Assembly (NCBI GenBank): GCA_022841825.1
Contig: JALHQT010000006.1
Coordinates: 124,001-188,000 of the forward strand
Direction of reading: 5' to 3'
DNA: 64,000 nucleotides
Source: Anaerolineae bacterium
GTDB lineage: Bacteria > Chloroflexota > Anaerolineae > Aggregatilineales > Phototrophicaceae
Shown here: positions 28,433-36,217 of the stretch, piece by piece
How the letters are laid out: each line of letters opens with the position of its first letter
Numbering within the stretch: position 1 is the first letter of the stretch
Translations under genes and position numbers: made by a program
Notes under the pieces: model-generated
Databases searched by the model: none
What the model was told of the DNA's origin: nothing
What the model saw: the letters and a program-made list of their open reading frames with translations, nothing else

Positions 28433-28840
28433 CTATTGATCGGTCGAATGCACCTTCGCCAGGTGTGCGCGCGCATCCTCAAGGGTATCGACGAACGTGA
28501 TGTTCGCGGCGGAAGCGCGCCTGTCCATCCCCTTGAATGCCTCGTAGACCATCTTGATCAGCCCGGTCGCCCCAACGATGACGACGGGACCCGTCCCCCC
28601 TTCGCCCAACGTCAGCAGGCGTTTGGCGTTTTCGAGCGCTGTCGGGCTGAAGAAGTTGCCACCGGGAATAGTGATTCCGCCGCTCATATCCAGGATCGCC
28701 GCGATAGTCTGCGGCGCGTTATCGGTGATTGCCTTGACTTTGTCGGTTGTGGCATACAGGTCATCCCATGTCCACTCGCGTTCAAAGGCGCAGATCAGCG
28801 TCCTCTGCGCCTCGTAATCCCATTCAAGCTGTATGCCCAT
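28433..28840 (-). CDS. STAS-like small protein
   Basis: A 135-residue cytoplasmic protein with no signal. It starts with a beta-hairpin (MGIQLEWDYEAQRTLICAF) and then alternates beta strands and helices: TIAAILDMSGG, VVIVGA.. and ITFVDTLEDARAHL. The layout is that of SpoIIAA/STAS-like proteins, some of which act as anti-sigma-factor antagonists. No phosphorylatable Ser in a clear D-S-S context is visible. It shares this layout with the protein at 33865-34245. Function unknown. Confidence 0.6.
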   Translation of the reverse strand: MGIQLEWDYEAQRTLICAFEREWTWDDLYATTDKVKAITDNAPQTIAAILDMSGGITIPGGNFFSPTALENAKRLLTLGEGGTGPVVIVGATGLIKMVYEAFKGMDRRASAANITFVDTLEDARAHLAKVHSTDQ

Positions 28841-28924
28841 GATGCCTGACCTTCTCCTGAACCAGTCTAATGATTATAACCCGCATCTTTAGTGCCTCGT
28901 CCCCCAATTTCGCAATGTAAAATG

Positions 28925-28984
28925 AACCGCCAGGACGCCAACCACGCCAGGTATATGAGTTCTTCCCTGGCGTCCTGGCGGTTT
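28925..28984. repeat. Inverted repeat, AACCGCCAGGACGC type
   Basis: Left arm AACCGCCAGGACGCCA (28925-28940) and right arm TGGCGTCCTGGCGGTT (28968-28983) are perfect reverse complements. It sits between two minus-strand genes. The same type recurs at 34.26-34.33 and 55.50-55.58 kb. Confidence 0.8.
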
Positions 28985-29035
28985 CATCCGAGACCGAAGA
29001 CTTGCCGGATCAGGCATTAGGCAAGCCTGAGAATC

Positions 29036-29062
29036 AAAAAGGGGAGACATGATTGTCTCCCC
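29036..29062 (-). terminator. Terminator of the LysM protein gene
   Basis: On the minus strand a perfect 9-bp stem (GGGGAGACA/TGTCTCCCC, 29041-29062) is followed by TTTTTGATT. It lies directly downstream of the LysM gene. Confidence 0.85.
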
Positions 29063-29086
29063 ACTGCAAGGCGCAAATGAAACGAG

Positions 29087-29812
29087 CTACGGCGCGGGCG
29101 GCACAACCGTCGGCGGCGCAGCAGTCGGCGGCGTCAGCGGCGCGACCGCGCGGAACAGCGTGATCAGCGGTGTCGAGCAGACGACCGTATCGGCGACCAT
29201 GGCATTGATGCGGAACGAGAAGCGATACCCCGCGCCGATATACCCCTGACCGACTGACATGCTGGCGCTTGTCAGCGTCCCAGGCACATCCGCCGAGGCA
29301 ACAAGCACGCCGGGGCGCAAATCGGCGTTATAGATGTTGATGCGATAGGTGGTCGCGCCCGGCGCACCATCCCAGTAAAAGACCTGCGTCTCGGCGGCGA
29401 GACCGTCGAGCGGCTGCGTCACACGGAAGCGCGTGCAATCCACCCCTGTTGGGATGACAGGGACGCTGCTGTTTGTGCCGGGTGGCGGCGGGAGCAGTAT
29501 GTTCGTCGTGACCCCATTTGCGCCACCAGCACCCGTACCGCCGCTGCCGCCCGTACCACCCGTCGAGCAGACCATGCGCAGCACCTGGCCAGGATAGATG
29601 CGCGTCACATCCGCGATACCGTTGGCTGCGGCGACCGCGCGGAAGGTGGTACCGTGATTGAGCGAGATGCGGAAGAGGTTTTCTCCCGGCTGTACGACAT
29701 GCGTCACATTCGGTCCGCAGCTCTGCGCAGAAGCGGTCTGGCGCGGTGCCGCGAAAAGAACGAATGCGGCGACGAAGATAAGAACAAATGCCACTACGCG
29801 CGCAAATTTCAT
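29087..29812 (-). CDS. Secreted LysM-domain protein
   Basis: The ATG at 29812, with AAGGAG 9 nt upstream, is chosen over one seven codons earlier. The protein has a signal peptide (MKFARVVAFVLIFVAAFVLF, cut after TASA), then one LysM motif (HVVQPGENLFRISLNHGTTFRAVAAANG ends the first part), a Gly-rich linker, and a C-terminal beta-rich domain of about 130 residues (from TGVDCTRFRVTQP) similar to Ig-like/fibronectin-like folds. It is likely secreted or wall-bound; no catalytic motif is seen. Confidence 0.82.
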   Translation of the reverse strand: MKFARVVAFVLIFVAAFVLFAAPRQTASAQSCGPNVTHVVQPGENLFRISLNHGTTFRAVAAANGIADVTRIYPGQVLRMVCSTGGTGGSGGTGAGGANGVTTNILLPPPPGTNSSVPVIPTGVDCTRFRVTQPLDGLAAETQVFYWDGAPGATTYRINIYNADLRPGVLVASADVPGTLTSASMSVGQGYIGAGYRFSFRINAMVADTVVCSTPLITLFRAVAPLTPPTAAPPTVVPPAP

Positions 29813-29970
29813 CACGTTCGACTCCTTTACCATGAGAAGAAACCTGTAGGTTTGTCGTTCGTTACATCCACCTTCATCATAGGCGACAAATGAATTTCAC
29901 GATGGATATGGTCTGGTTAGAGGCAGGTAATGAATGCGTTGGGTCTCTCAATGCTTTGCAGCGTGCGCCC

Positions 29971-29999
29971 TTGAAGCAAGATTCCCCCTATGCTAGAAT
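29971..29999 (+). promoter_or_regulatory. Sigma70-type promoter of rpsB-tsf
   Basis: TTGAAG (29971-29976), a 17-bp spacer, then TAGAAT (29994-29999) with TG extension (TGCTAGAAT). Transcription would start near 30006. Confidence 0.75.
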
Positions 30000-30005
30000 G
30001 CCTCC

Positions 30006-30133
30006 TCGTACAGCGTCCCATGTGCTGCACAAATCCACACACCCCGATCTCCTGCTGTGTTGTCCTGCGAAGGGTTAGGCACGAGAAGCGACGGGTGTGC
30101 GCGTCCAAACACAACATAAGGAGTCCCCAAACT
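30006..30133 (+). promoter_or_regulatory. Long 5' leader of rpsB
   Basis: About 128 nt separate the predicted start site from the rpsB ATG. The leader ends in the strong ribosome site AAGGAG (30117-30122). In several bacteria the rpsB leader binds S2 and represses its own translation. No known riboswitch or T-box is recognisable by eye. Confidence 0.4.
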
Positions 30134-30976
30134 ATGCCTTCTCAGGTCACGATGAAGCAGCTTCTCGAGACCGGTGTTCACTTCGGTCATCGCACGACCA
30201 AGTGGAACCCGAAGATGAAGCCGTTTATCTTTACAGAGCGCAACGGCATCCACATCATCGATCTTCAGCAGACGATCGTCAACCTCAACCGATACTACGA
30301 CATGGTCCGCGACATCGTGGTAGGTGGCGGGGTTGTCTTGTTCCTGGGCACCAAGCGCCAGGCGCAGGAAGCTATCGCCCGCGAAGCCGAACGTGCCAAC
30401 ATGCCCTACATCAACACTCGCTGGCTCGGCGGCACGCTGACCAACTGGCGAACGATCCGTGAGCGTATTGACGCGCTGAAGAAGCTGGAAAAGCGCCGCG
30501 ATAACGGCGAGTTTGCACTGCTGCCCAAGAAGGAAGTTCTGATCCTCAATCGCAAGATTGATCAGCTCCAGCTACGCCTGGGCGGCATCCGCAACCTGAA
30601 GAAACTGCCCGACCTGATCGTCGTGGTTGACACCAAGCGCGAAGCCACTGCGATGAAAGAGGCGAATACCCTCAACATTCCCGTACTGGCACTCGCAGAC
30701 ACCAACAGCGACCCGGACGAAATCGACTATATCGTTCCTGGCAATGATGACGCAGTGCGCGCCATCAAGCTTATCCTGAGTGCCTTCGCGGATGGCTGCA
30801 TCGAAGGTCAGCAGATGCGCAAGGGTGACGACGGGACGACAGACGAAGCCGGCAGCGAAGAAGCGGGCTTTGCCGATAAGTACGACGACCAGCAGGACGA
30901 CGACAGCAAGTACTTTGGCGCGTCCACGATTGCCAAATTGAAGAACACCAAGCTATTTGAAGAGGGCGAGGAATAG
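30134..30976 (+). CDS. rpsB: 30S ribosomal protein S2
   Basis: A 280-residue S2. The ATG at 30134 is fixed by the AAGGAG site and by the conserved start (MKQLLETGVHFGHRTTKWNP); a longer in-frame extension upstream is leader. Signatures are IHIIDLQQT, RWLGGTLTNW, LPDLIVVVD and VLALADTNSDPDEIDYIVPG. The C-terminus carries an extra acidic tail of about 40 residues. S2 sits at the head-body junction of the 30S subunit. It is followed by tsf after 8 bp, the common bacterial pair. Confidence 0.97.
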   Translation: MPSQVTMKQLLETGVHFGHRTTKWNPKMKPFIFTERNGIHIIDLQQTIVNLNRYYDMVRDIVVGGGVVLFLGTKRQAQEAIAREAERANMPYINTRWLGGTLTNWRTIRERIDALKKLEKRRDNGEFALLPKKEVLILNRKIDQLQLRLGGIRNLKKLPDLIVVVDTKREATAMKEANTLNIPVLALADTNSDPDEIDYIVPGNDDAVRAIKLILSAFADGCIEGQQMRKGDDGTTDEAGSEEAGFADKYDDQQDDDSKYFGASTIAKLKNTKLFEEGEE

Positions 30977-30984
30977 AGGAGAGC

Positions 30985-31614
30985 ATGGCGGTAATCACAG
31001 CACAGATGGTCAAGGACCTGCGTGAGATGACAGGCGTAGGTCCGCTGGACTGCAAAAAAGCGCTGGAAGCCAATGACGGCGATTTGACCAAGGCAGCGGA
31101 TTTCCTGCGCGAAAAGGGCTTGGCGAAAGCAGCCAAGAAACTCAGCGCGGGTCGCACGATGAACGAAGGTCTGGTCGAAACCTACCTGCACTTCAACCGT
31201 CGCCTCGGTGTCATGGTCGAGGTCAACTGCGAAACAGACTTCGTCGCCAAGACCGATGCTTTCAAAAGCTTTGTCAAGGAAGTCGCGCTGCACATCGCCA
31301 ACCTCGCCCCGCACTACGTGCGCCGTGAAGATGTGCCTTCGGCAGCCATCGAGGCAGAGCGCGACCTGCAGACGCGCCGCACCAAAGACGAAAGCCCCAA
31401 CAAGCCCGATGCGGTGATCGAAAAGATCGTCGATGGGCGAATGGAAAAGTACTTCCAGGAAATCGTCCTGATGGAGCAGCCGACACTCAAGGACGATAGC
31501 AAGACCATCTCGAAGTACCTTTCCGAGACGGTCGCTGAGATCGGCGAGAGCATCGTCATCCGCCGCTTCGCCCGCTTCGCACTGGGCGACAACCCATCTG
31601 AAGACGGTGCGTAA
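30985..31614 (+). CDS. tsf: Elongation factor Ts
   Basis: A 209-residue EF-Ts, short compared with about 280 in E. coli and close to the Thermus type. The N-terminal UBA-like domain contains MTGVGPLDCKKALEAND, and the core has the TDFV motif in EVNCETDFVAKTDAF, the part that disrupts the nucleotide pocket of EF-Tu. It acts as the GDP/GTP exchange factor for EF-Tu. The second core repeat and C-terminal module of the long form are reduced. A GAGGAG site lies upstream of the ATG. Confidence 0.95.
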   Translation: MAVITAQMVKDLREMTGVGPLDCKKALEANDGDLTKAADFLREKGLAKAAKKLSAGRTMNEGLVETYLHFNRRLGVMVEVNCETDFVAKTDAFKSFVKEVALHIANLAPHYVRREDVPSAAIEAERDLQTRRTKDESPNKPDAVIEKIVDGRMEKYFQEIVLMEQPTLKDDSKTISKYLSETVAEIGESIVIRRFARFALGDNPSEDGA

Positions 31615-31661
31615 GTGATGCATCCTCCGCCAGCGGCGGCAGTGATTGCGTCATAACATCG

Positions 31662-31697
31662 AGAGGGATGAGCATTTTGCTGATCCCTCTTTTTTTG
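31662..31697 (+). terminator. Terminator after tsf
   Basis: Stem AGAGGGAT/ATCCCTCT (31662-31669 and 31683-31690), extended inward by AGC/GCT, is followed by seven T residues. It separates rpsB-tsf from pyrH. Confidence 0.92.
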
Positions 31698-31727
31698 CCC
31701 AAGCGAAAGTGATGAAGGAGTGTCTAA

Positions 31728-32450
31728 ATGGCGGAACAACCTGCATACAAACGGATTGTCCTCAAGTTAAGCGGTGAATCGCTGGCGGGCGACAGCGGCT
31801 TTGGCATTGACCCCGACCGCGCAGAAGAGATCGCCGCGAAGGTCAAGCAGGTTCATGCGATGGGCGTGCAAATCGCCGTCGTCATCGGCGCGGGTAACCT
31901 GTGGCGTGGCGCGCAGGGCGTGGCGCGCGGCATGGAGCAGAGTACGGCAGACCAGATGGGGATGATCGGCACCGTCATGAACGGGCTGGCGCTGCAAGAC
32001 TCCCTGCAACGCCTGGGCGTGACAACGCGCGTCCAGACCGCAGTGCAGATGAACCAGGTCGCCGAGCCGTACATCCGTCTGCGCGCCATCCGTCACATGG
32101 AGAAGGGGCGCGTGGTCGTCGTCTGCGGCGGAACGGGCAATCCGTTCTTCACGACGGACACCGCGGCGGCGCTGCGCGCGATGGAAATCGATGCGAATAT
32201 CGTCATCAAGGCGACGAAAGTCAACGGCGTCTACAGCGCCGATCCCAAGAAAGACCCAACGGCAGTGCGTTACGCCACCCTGACCTACAAGCAGGTGCTG
32301 GAGCACCGCCTTGGCGTGATGGACATGACGGCGTTCACGCTCTGCGAAGAACATAACATGCCGATCATGGTCGTCAACTTCTTCGCGGCAGACGACCTCC
32401 TGCGCGCCGTCATGGGCGACCTCAGCGTCGGCACGGTGATACGGAAGTAA
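31728..32450 (+). CDS. pyrH: Uridylate kinase
   Basis: A 240-residue UMP kinase of the amino-acid kinase fold. Visible motifs are RIVLKLSGESLAGDSGFGID (the GES-type N-terminal glycine-rich loop), VVIGAGNLWRG (UMP site), VVVCGGTGNPFFTTDTAAAL and IKATKVNGVYSADP. It makes UDP from UMP and ATP. GAAGGAG stands 7 nt before the ATG. In most bacteria frr follows pyrH; here the next gene is convergent, so frr has moved elsewhere. Confidence 0.97.
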   Translation: MAEQPAYKRIVLKLSGESLAGDSGFGIDPDRAEEIAAKVKQVHAMGVQIAVVIGAGNLWRGAQGVARGMEQSTADQMGMIGTVMNGLALQDSLQRLGVTTRVQTAVQMNQVAEPYIRLRAIRHMEKGRVVVVCGGTGNPFFTTDTAAALRAMEIDANIVIKATKVNGVYSADPKKDPTAVRYATLTYKQVLEHRLGVMDMTAFTLCEEHNMPIMVVNFFAADDLLRAVMGDLSVGTVIRK

Positions 32451-32457
32451 CGGCGTT

Positions 32458-32486
32458 CGGGGCGCATCGGCTGCGCCCCGCTTTCC
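32458..32486 (+). terminator. Terminator between convergent pyrH and dehydrogenase genes
   Basis: A perfect 9-bp stem CGGGGCGCA / TGCGCCCCG (32458-32466, 32472-32480), loop TCGGC, tail CTTTCC. Confidence 0.8.
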
Positions 32487-32498
32487 TCAGGTCGCAGC

Positions 32499-33575
32499 CT
32501 ACCCCAGTGCCTTCCAGACATCCAGTTTCGACTTCACGCGGCGGATAACTTCGTTCGTGTATTCCGTCGTCGTCGATTGCCCGCCCAGGTCAGGCGTGCG
32601 TGTGCCCTCGTTGACCGCCTCCAGCACCGACTCGTAGATCGCGCGGCTGGCGCGTTCCGCTGCTTCAGTGTGGATATAACGCAGCAGCGCCGCGCCTGCC
32701 AGGATCATCGCCATCGGATTGGCGATATTCTTACCAAACAGACTGGGCGCGGTGCCATGCGGCGCTTCGGTGACCACCGTCCGCACCTCGAAGTTGTCGT
32801 CCAGGCTGAGGATGATCGACTCCGCACCTGCGATGCTGCCGAACATCTCCAGCACGAGATCGCTCAGGCTGTCGCCATCGCGGTTCAGCGCGGGGATGAC
32901 CAACGGATCGCCGCTGGTCTTGAGCAGCAGCGCATACGTGGCATCAATGAGCTGCGGATCGTACTTGACATCCGGGTAACGTGCAGCAGCAGCGTCCAGC
33001 TCCTCCTTGAAGATGCCCTCGTAAACCGCGCTCACGGTGAACTTGGGACCGCCGAATACCTTCGCGTTGTGCTTGCGCGCATGACGGAAGCTATATTCGG
33101 CGGCGGCGCGGCAGTTGCGGCGGCTGAGTTTGCGCGTGCTGTACGAGACCTCGTCCAAGCCTTCGCCCTCGCGCCACTCTTTCGCGCCATATGCATCCTC
33201 GACCGCCATACGCACGACCGTGATCGGCGCGTAAACACCGGCGCGCGGGGCAACCGCCGGGATGCGCCGACCGGTGCGCAGGATGACCTGTGCGCCGACC
33301 GCTTCGCGCAGTAGGGCGTTGGGGCTGCCGACATCTTCCTTGCCTTCGGGCGTGATCGTCGCCGCTTTGATACCCAAGCCCGTTTGCTGGATGCGCGCGG
33401 CGGCGTCAAACACCACCTGGTTGCGGGTGACGCGGCGGTTTTCCAGCGAAAGGTCGAAGGTCTCGAACGCCACATCGACGCCCGTTACGCTGGGGTCGAG
33501 CACGCGCAGGGACTCGTCAAGCAGCTCCTGCCCGGTTTGATCGCCGTTAAGAACGACAATGGTCGGTTTGGTCAC
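32499..33575 (-). CDS. Isocitrate/isopropylmalate dehydrogenase-family protein
   Basis: A 358-residue beta-decarboxylating dehydrogenase. It starts with GTG, nine bases after AGGAAA. The NAD-binding signature APHGTAP followed by GKNIANPMAMILAGA (about residues 270-300) is clear. The N-terminus has GDQTGQ instead of the usual GDGIG, and the metal loop reads NRDGDSLSDL instead of the NLFGDILSD form. These differences make it hard to say whether the substrate is isocitrate, isopropylmalate, tartrate or homoisocitrate. No leu, TCA or lysine gene is adjacent. Confidence 0.8.
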   Translation of the reverse strand: MTKPTIVVLNGDQTGQELLDESLRVLDPSVTGVDVAFETFDLSLENRRVTRNQVVFDAAARIQQTGLGIKAATITPEGKEDVGSPNALLREAVGAQVILRTGRRIPAVAPRAGVYAPITVVRMAVEDAYGAKEWREGEGLDEVSYSTRKLSRRNCRAAAEYSFRHARKHNAKVFGGPKFTVSAVYEGIFKEELDAAAARYPDVKYDPQLIDATYALLLKTSGDPLVIPALNRDGDSLSDLVLEMFGSIAGAESIILSLDDNFEVRTVVTEAPHGTAPSLFGKNIANPMAMILAGAALLRYIHTEAAERASRAIYESVLEAVNEGTRTPDLGGQSTTTEYTNEVIRRVKSKLDVWKALG

Positions 33576-33864
33576 AGTGGGGTTTCCTTTTGGTCGATGA
33601 ACACACGCTGCCCATCATTGTAGGCGACAATCAGGCGAAAATGAACCAGCGAGATAGCCGAAAAGTCCTGTCGGCGCGGGAGGCTTGGCACGCTAGGCTT
33701 AAACTGGGTTGAAGTCTGAAGTTTTTCCCTATTTACAATCTTCAGATGTGCCTGAATAATAAATATAGCCTTCCATACAATACACTTACGAATTCTTTCT
33801 CAACTAAACTATCGCGTGAGATGTAGGCTTGAGAAAGTCAAACAGTCGGAAGATTGGGGTGCGT
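33576..33864. other. Gene-free AT-rich spacer
   Basis: About 290 bp between divergent genes. An inverted repeat TCTGAAG/CTTCAGA flanks a T-rich stretch near 33716-33747. The part next to the right-hand gene is AT-rich and could hold promoters, but I see no convincing pair of hexamers. Confidence 0.5.
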
Positions 33865-34245
33865 ATGGGTCTCAAAAGCGTTCAATACCAGAATGGAATT
33901 CTCTACATGCGTGGTGAAAGCCATCTGACAACGCAGGATGCCGAGTCGTGGTTTCAGGATGTTCAGGCGTGTGCCGCCAGCAGCCACGCGCCCGTCGCCG
34001 TCATCCTCGACCTGACGCAAACCAGCCGCATCGCGCCCGGTTCCTACATCACCATCGCGGACGCTACACGCTCCCGGTCGGTCAGCGCGATCATCTGCGT
34101 GACACGCAGCACCATGATCACCGAGGCGGCACGCGCTATCGCCACCATCAGTGAACGTGGGCGCTTCCACATCGTCGATACGCCGCGCGAGGCGCACATC
34201 TACGCGCAAATCAGTACCCACAATGCCGGACCTGCCCAGGTCTAA
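33865..34245 (+). CDS. STAS-like small protein
   Basis: A 126-residue protein starting at ATG 33865; a TTG 12 codons upstream is less likely. It alternates strands and helices: LKSVQYQNGILYMRGESHL, VAVILDLTQTS, SAIICVTRS and HIVDTPREAHIYAQI. The central strand followed by Asp (VILDLT) and the late short helix match SpoIIAA/STAS-like folds, as in the gene at 28433-28840. No partner kinase or sigma factor is adjacent. Function unknown. Confidence 0.55.
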   Translation: MGLKSVQYQNGILYMRGESHLTTQDAESWFQDVQACAASSHAPVAVILDLTQTSRIAPGSYITIADATRSRSVSAIICVTRSTMITEAARAIATISERGRFHIVDTPREAHIYAQISTHNAGPAQV

Positions 34246-34258
34246 GCACCAGAATTTG

Positions 34259-34334
34259 AACCACGAAGACGCAAAGAACGCGAAGACAGATGCCCAATCT
34301 TCGTGTACTCCGCTACTCCGCGTCTTGGCGGTTT
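34259..34334. repeat. Inverted repeat, AACCACGAAGACGC type
   Basis: Left arm AACCACGAAGACGC (34259-34272) and right arm GCGTCTTGGCGGTT (34320-34333) pair with two mismatches. It lies between the convergent STAS-like and adenosine deaminase genes. It is a diverged copy of the repeat at 28.92 kb. Confidence 0.7.
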
Positions 34335-34341
34335 TGTTTCC

Positions 34342-35358
34342 CTAAAGCCTCGCCAATTGAGATTGAATGTTCGCCATCAACGCGGCTTTCTCGCCCGGCG
34401 GCAGCAGCGCGCCCTGCGCAGCGTTGTAGGTGAAGCGTTCCAGCATCTCGCGCGTCCAACCGAACGCGGCGGCGCAGCGCTGGAATTCCTGCGTCAGCGT
34501 CGTATTGAACATCGGCGGGTCGTCGCTGTTGATGGTGACGTTCAGCCCCTCCGCCAGCAGGCGCGGCAGCATGTGCGCTTCCAGCGATGGCACGACACCC
34601 AGGCAGACATTGCTCGTCGGGCAGACTTCCAGCACGGTTTGTCTCGCGCGCAACTCATGGACAAGCCGATCATCTTCGATGCAACGCACGCCGTGCCCCA
34701 GGCGGATACTGTGCCCCGCACCGAGCGCGCCCCAGATGCTCGCGGGACCTTCGGTCTCTCCGGCATGAAGCACGCAGGGGACGCCCGCCTGATGCGCCTT
34801 GTCGAAGGCGTCAGCGAACTTTTCGGGCGGATTGCCGACCTCGTAGCCGCCCAGACCTAAAGCAGCAACGCCATCGCCATGATGTGCGATCACCCAGTCG
34901 GCGGTCAGCATGCCCTGTTCCGGCGTCACCTCGCGGGCAATATCGACGATCAGATTGAGCTTCACGCCGAGCGTTTGCTCTGCCCAATGCCGCGCGCGGT
35001 TGATGGCAGCCATCTGGTCGGCGAACGAAATGCCCTTCTGGTGAAAATGGGTGTAGGCGGTGTAGGTGGCTTCGGTGTAGAGGATGTTCTGCGCCGCCTG
35101 CCCTTCCAGGAATTCGCGCGTGACCAGCTCCAGATCATCGGGCGTCTGGATGCACTCGGAGATCTTGATGTAGATGTCCACGAAGTGCGGGAAGTTCACA
35201 AAGGTATACCAGCGCGCCAGGTCTTCGACCGTGTGCGCAGGAAGGTCGATGTTGTTCTTGCGCGCCAGCTTGAGCAGTGTCTCCGGTCGGACAGCACCCT
35301 CCAGATGGACATGCAGTTCGACCTTCGGCATGGCGGCGATAAACGTGTCGAGATTCAA
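34342..35358 (-). CDS. add: Adenosine deaminase
   Basis: A 338-residue metal-dependent amidohydrolase. I place the start at TTG 35358, seven bases after TGGAG, giving an N-terminus NLDTFIAAMPKVELHVHLEG; the ATG further upstream would add an unlikely 12-residue tail. Motifs are HVHLEG (zinc ligands), CVLHAGE (catalytic Glu), RLGHGVR and NSDDPPMF (Asp ligands). It deaminates adenosine or deoxyadenosine in purine salvage. Some relatives are adenine deaminases, so the substrate is likely but not proven. The gene stands alone. Confidence 0.88.
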   Translation of the reverse strand: MNLDTFIAAMPKVELHVHLEGAVRPETLLKLARKNNIDLPAHTVEDLARWYTFVNFPHFVDIYIKISECIQTPDDLELVTREFLEGQAAQNILYTEATYTAYTHFHQKGISFADQMAAINRARHWAEQTLGVKLNLIVDIAREVTPEQGMLTADWVIAHHGDGVAALGLGGYEVGNPPEKFADAFDKAHQAGVPCVLHAGETEGPASIWGALGAGHSIRLGHGVRCIEDDRLVHELRARQTVLEVCPTSNVCLGVVPSLEAHMLPRLLAEGLNVTINSDDPPMFNTTLTQEFQRCAAAFGWTREMLERFTYNAAQGALLPPGEKAALMANIQSQLARL

Positions 35359-35473
35359 GACATAACTCCAGAACAAGATGGCAATAGCGCACATGCTGCA
35401 AGCTTTACATGGCGCAATCGAAAGGAGTGCTGCTGCGAGCCTGCGGCACTCAGATTGACAAGCCGCACACGGG

Positions 35474-36091
35474 CTAAACCGCCAGGAGTCGACGGACTAC
35501 CCCATCGAGCATGATGGCAGCAGAGTCGGGATACAGATGCATTCCAGCAATTTCCACGCTAACCATACCATGTACGGTCGCCCAAAGCATCATAGCCAGC
35601 TCTTGCCCGTTGAACTCTGCAACTTCTGTGCGCTGGGACAACAAGTGCTCTACAGCCTCGATGAGCGGTTGTAATGCCGCAAACGCAACATCCTTACTCC
35701 GTGCGGATGGGCGATAGTCGGGCACGGGGCTGCCAAACATAATGGTATAGTGCGTTGGGTTTTCCAAAGCTGTAGTGCGATAGGCTTGGCAAAGATGGAT
35801 AAGTCGCTCTATTGGAGTGTCTCCATCCTGAACTGAAGCACGTTGCGAAGCGCCGAGTCTCGCAAAGCCATCCTGGAAGAGTGCGTCGATGATGCCATTC
35901 TTGCTTCCAAAAAGCGTGTAGAGCACTGTGGTCGAGCAGCCTGCCTCACTGGCAATTCGCCGCATGGAAAGTGCATGCGCTCCGTCGGTCACAAGAAGCC
36001 GAATCGCAACACCCAGGATCGCGTCTACGAGAGCCTGCTGCCCTTGAAGTCGGGCAAGTTCATATGGTGCGTGGGTTTCATGATCGTTCAT
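35474..36091 (-). CDS. TetR/AcrR-family regulator
   Basis: A 205-residue repressor. The N-terminal helix-turn-helix is in LSMRRIASEAGCSTTVLY (about residues 42-60) with LFGSKNGIIDALF after it. The C-terminal ligand domain has the WHG-type layout (NPTHYTIMFGSPVPDY..., WATVHGMVSVEIAG). The ATG at 36091 is chosen, with a GTG eight codons upstream possible. It is divergent from the lactonase-like gene, with the palindrome at 36178-36195 between them as probable operator. This gene and its partner are more AT-rich than their surroundings, which may mean transfer. Confidence 0.88.
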   Translation of the reverse strand: MNDHETHAPYELARLQGQQALVDAILGVAIRLLVTDGAHALSMRRIASEAGCSTTVLYTLFGSKNGIIDALFQDGFARLGASQRASVQDGDTPIERLIHLCQAYRTTALENPTHYTIMFGSPVPDYRPSARSKDVAFAALQPLIEAVEHLLSQRTEVAEFNGQELAMMLWATVHGMVSVEIAGMHLYPDSAAIMLDGVVRRLLAV

Positions 36092-36177
36092 CCTTTCATT
36101 CAATCTCAAAACCACCTCGATCTCAAGCGGTCATAGCTAATTTCCTCACAAAACACACATGATCCAGGAAAATAACA

Positions 36178-36195
36178 GTGTTATATAATTAACAC
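36178..36195 (+). promoter_or_regulatory. Predicted TetR operator covering the -10 of the lactonase gene
   Basis: GTGTTA-TATAAT-TAACAC: two 6-bp perfect inverted half-sites enclose a consensus -10 hexamer (36184-36189). Repressor bound here would block polymerase. The coding start is 22 bp further, after GGAG. The -35 is poor. Confidence 0.7.
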
Positions 36196-36217
36196 AGTGT
36201 ATTCATGGAGTGAGAGT

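Noticed and set aside
29990-30133. Upstream extension of the rpsB frame
   Set aside because: The frame is open but S2 homology and the AAGGAG site place the start at 30134. The upstream part is leader RNA.
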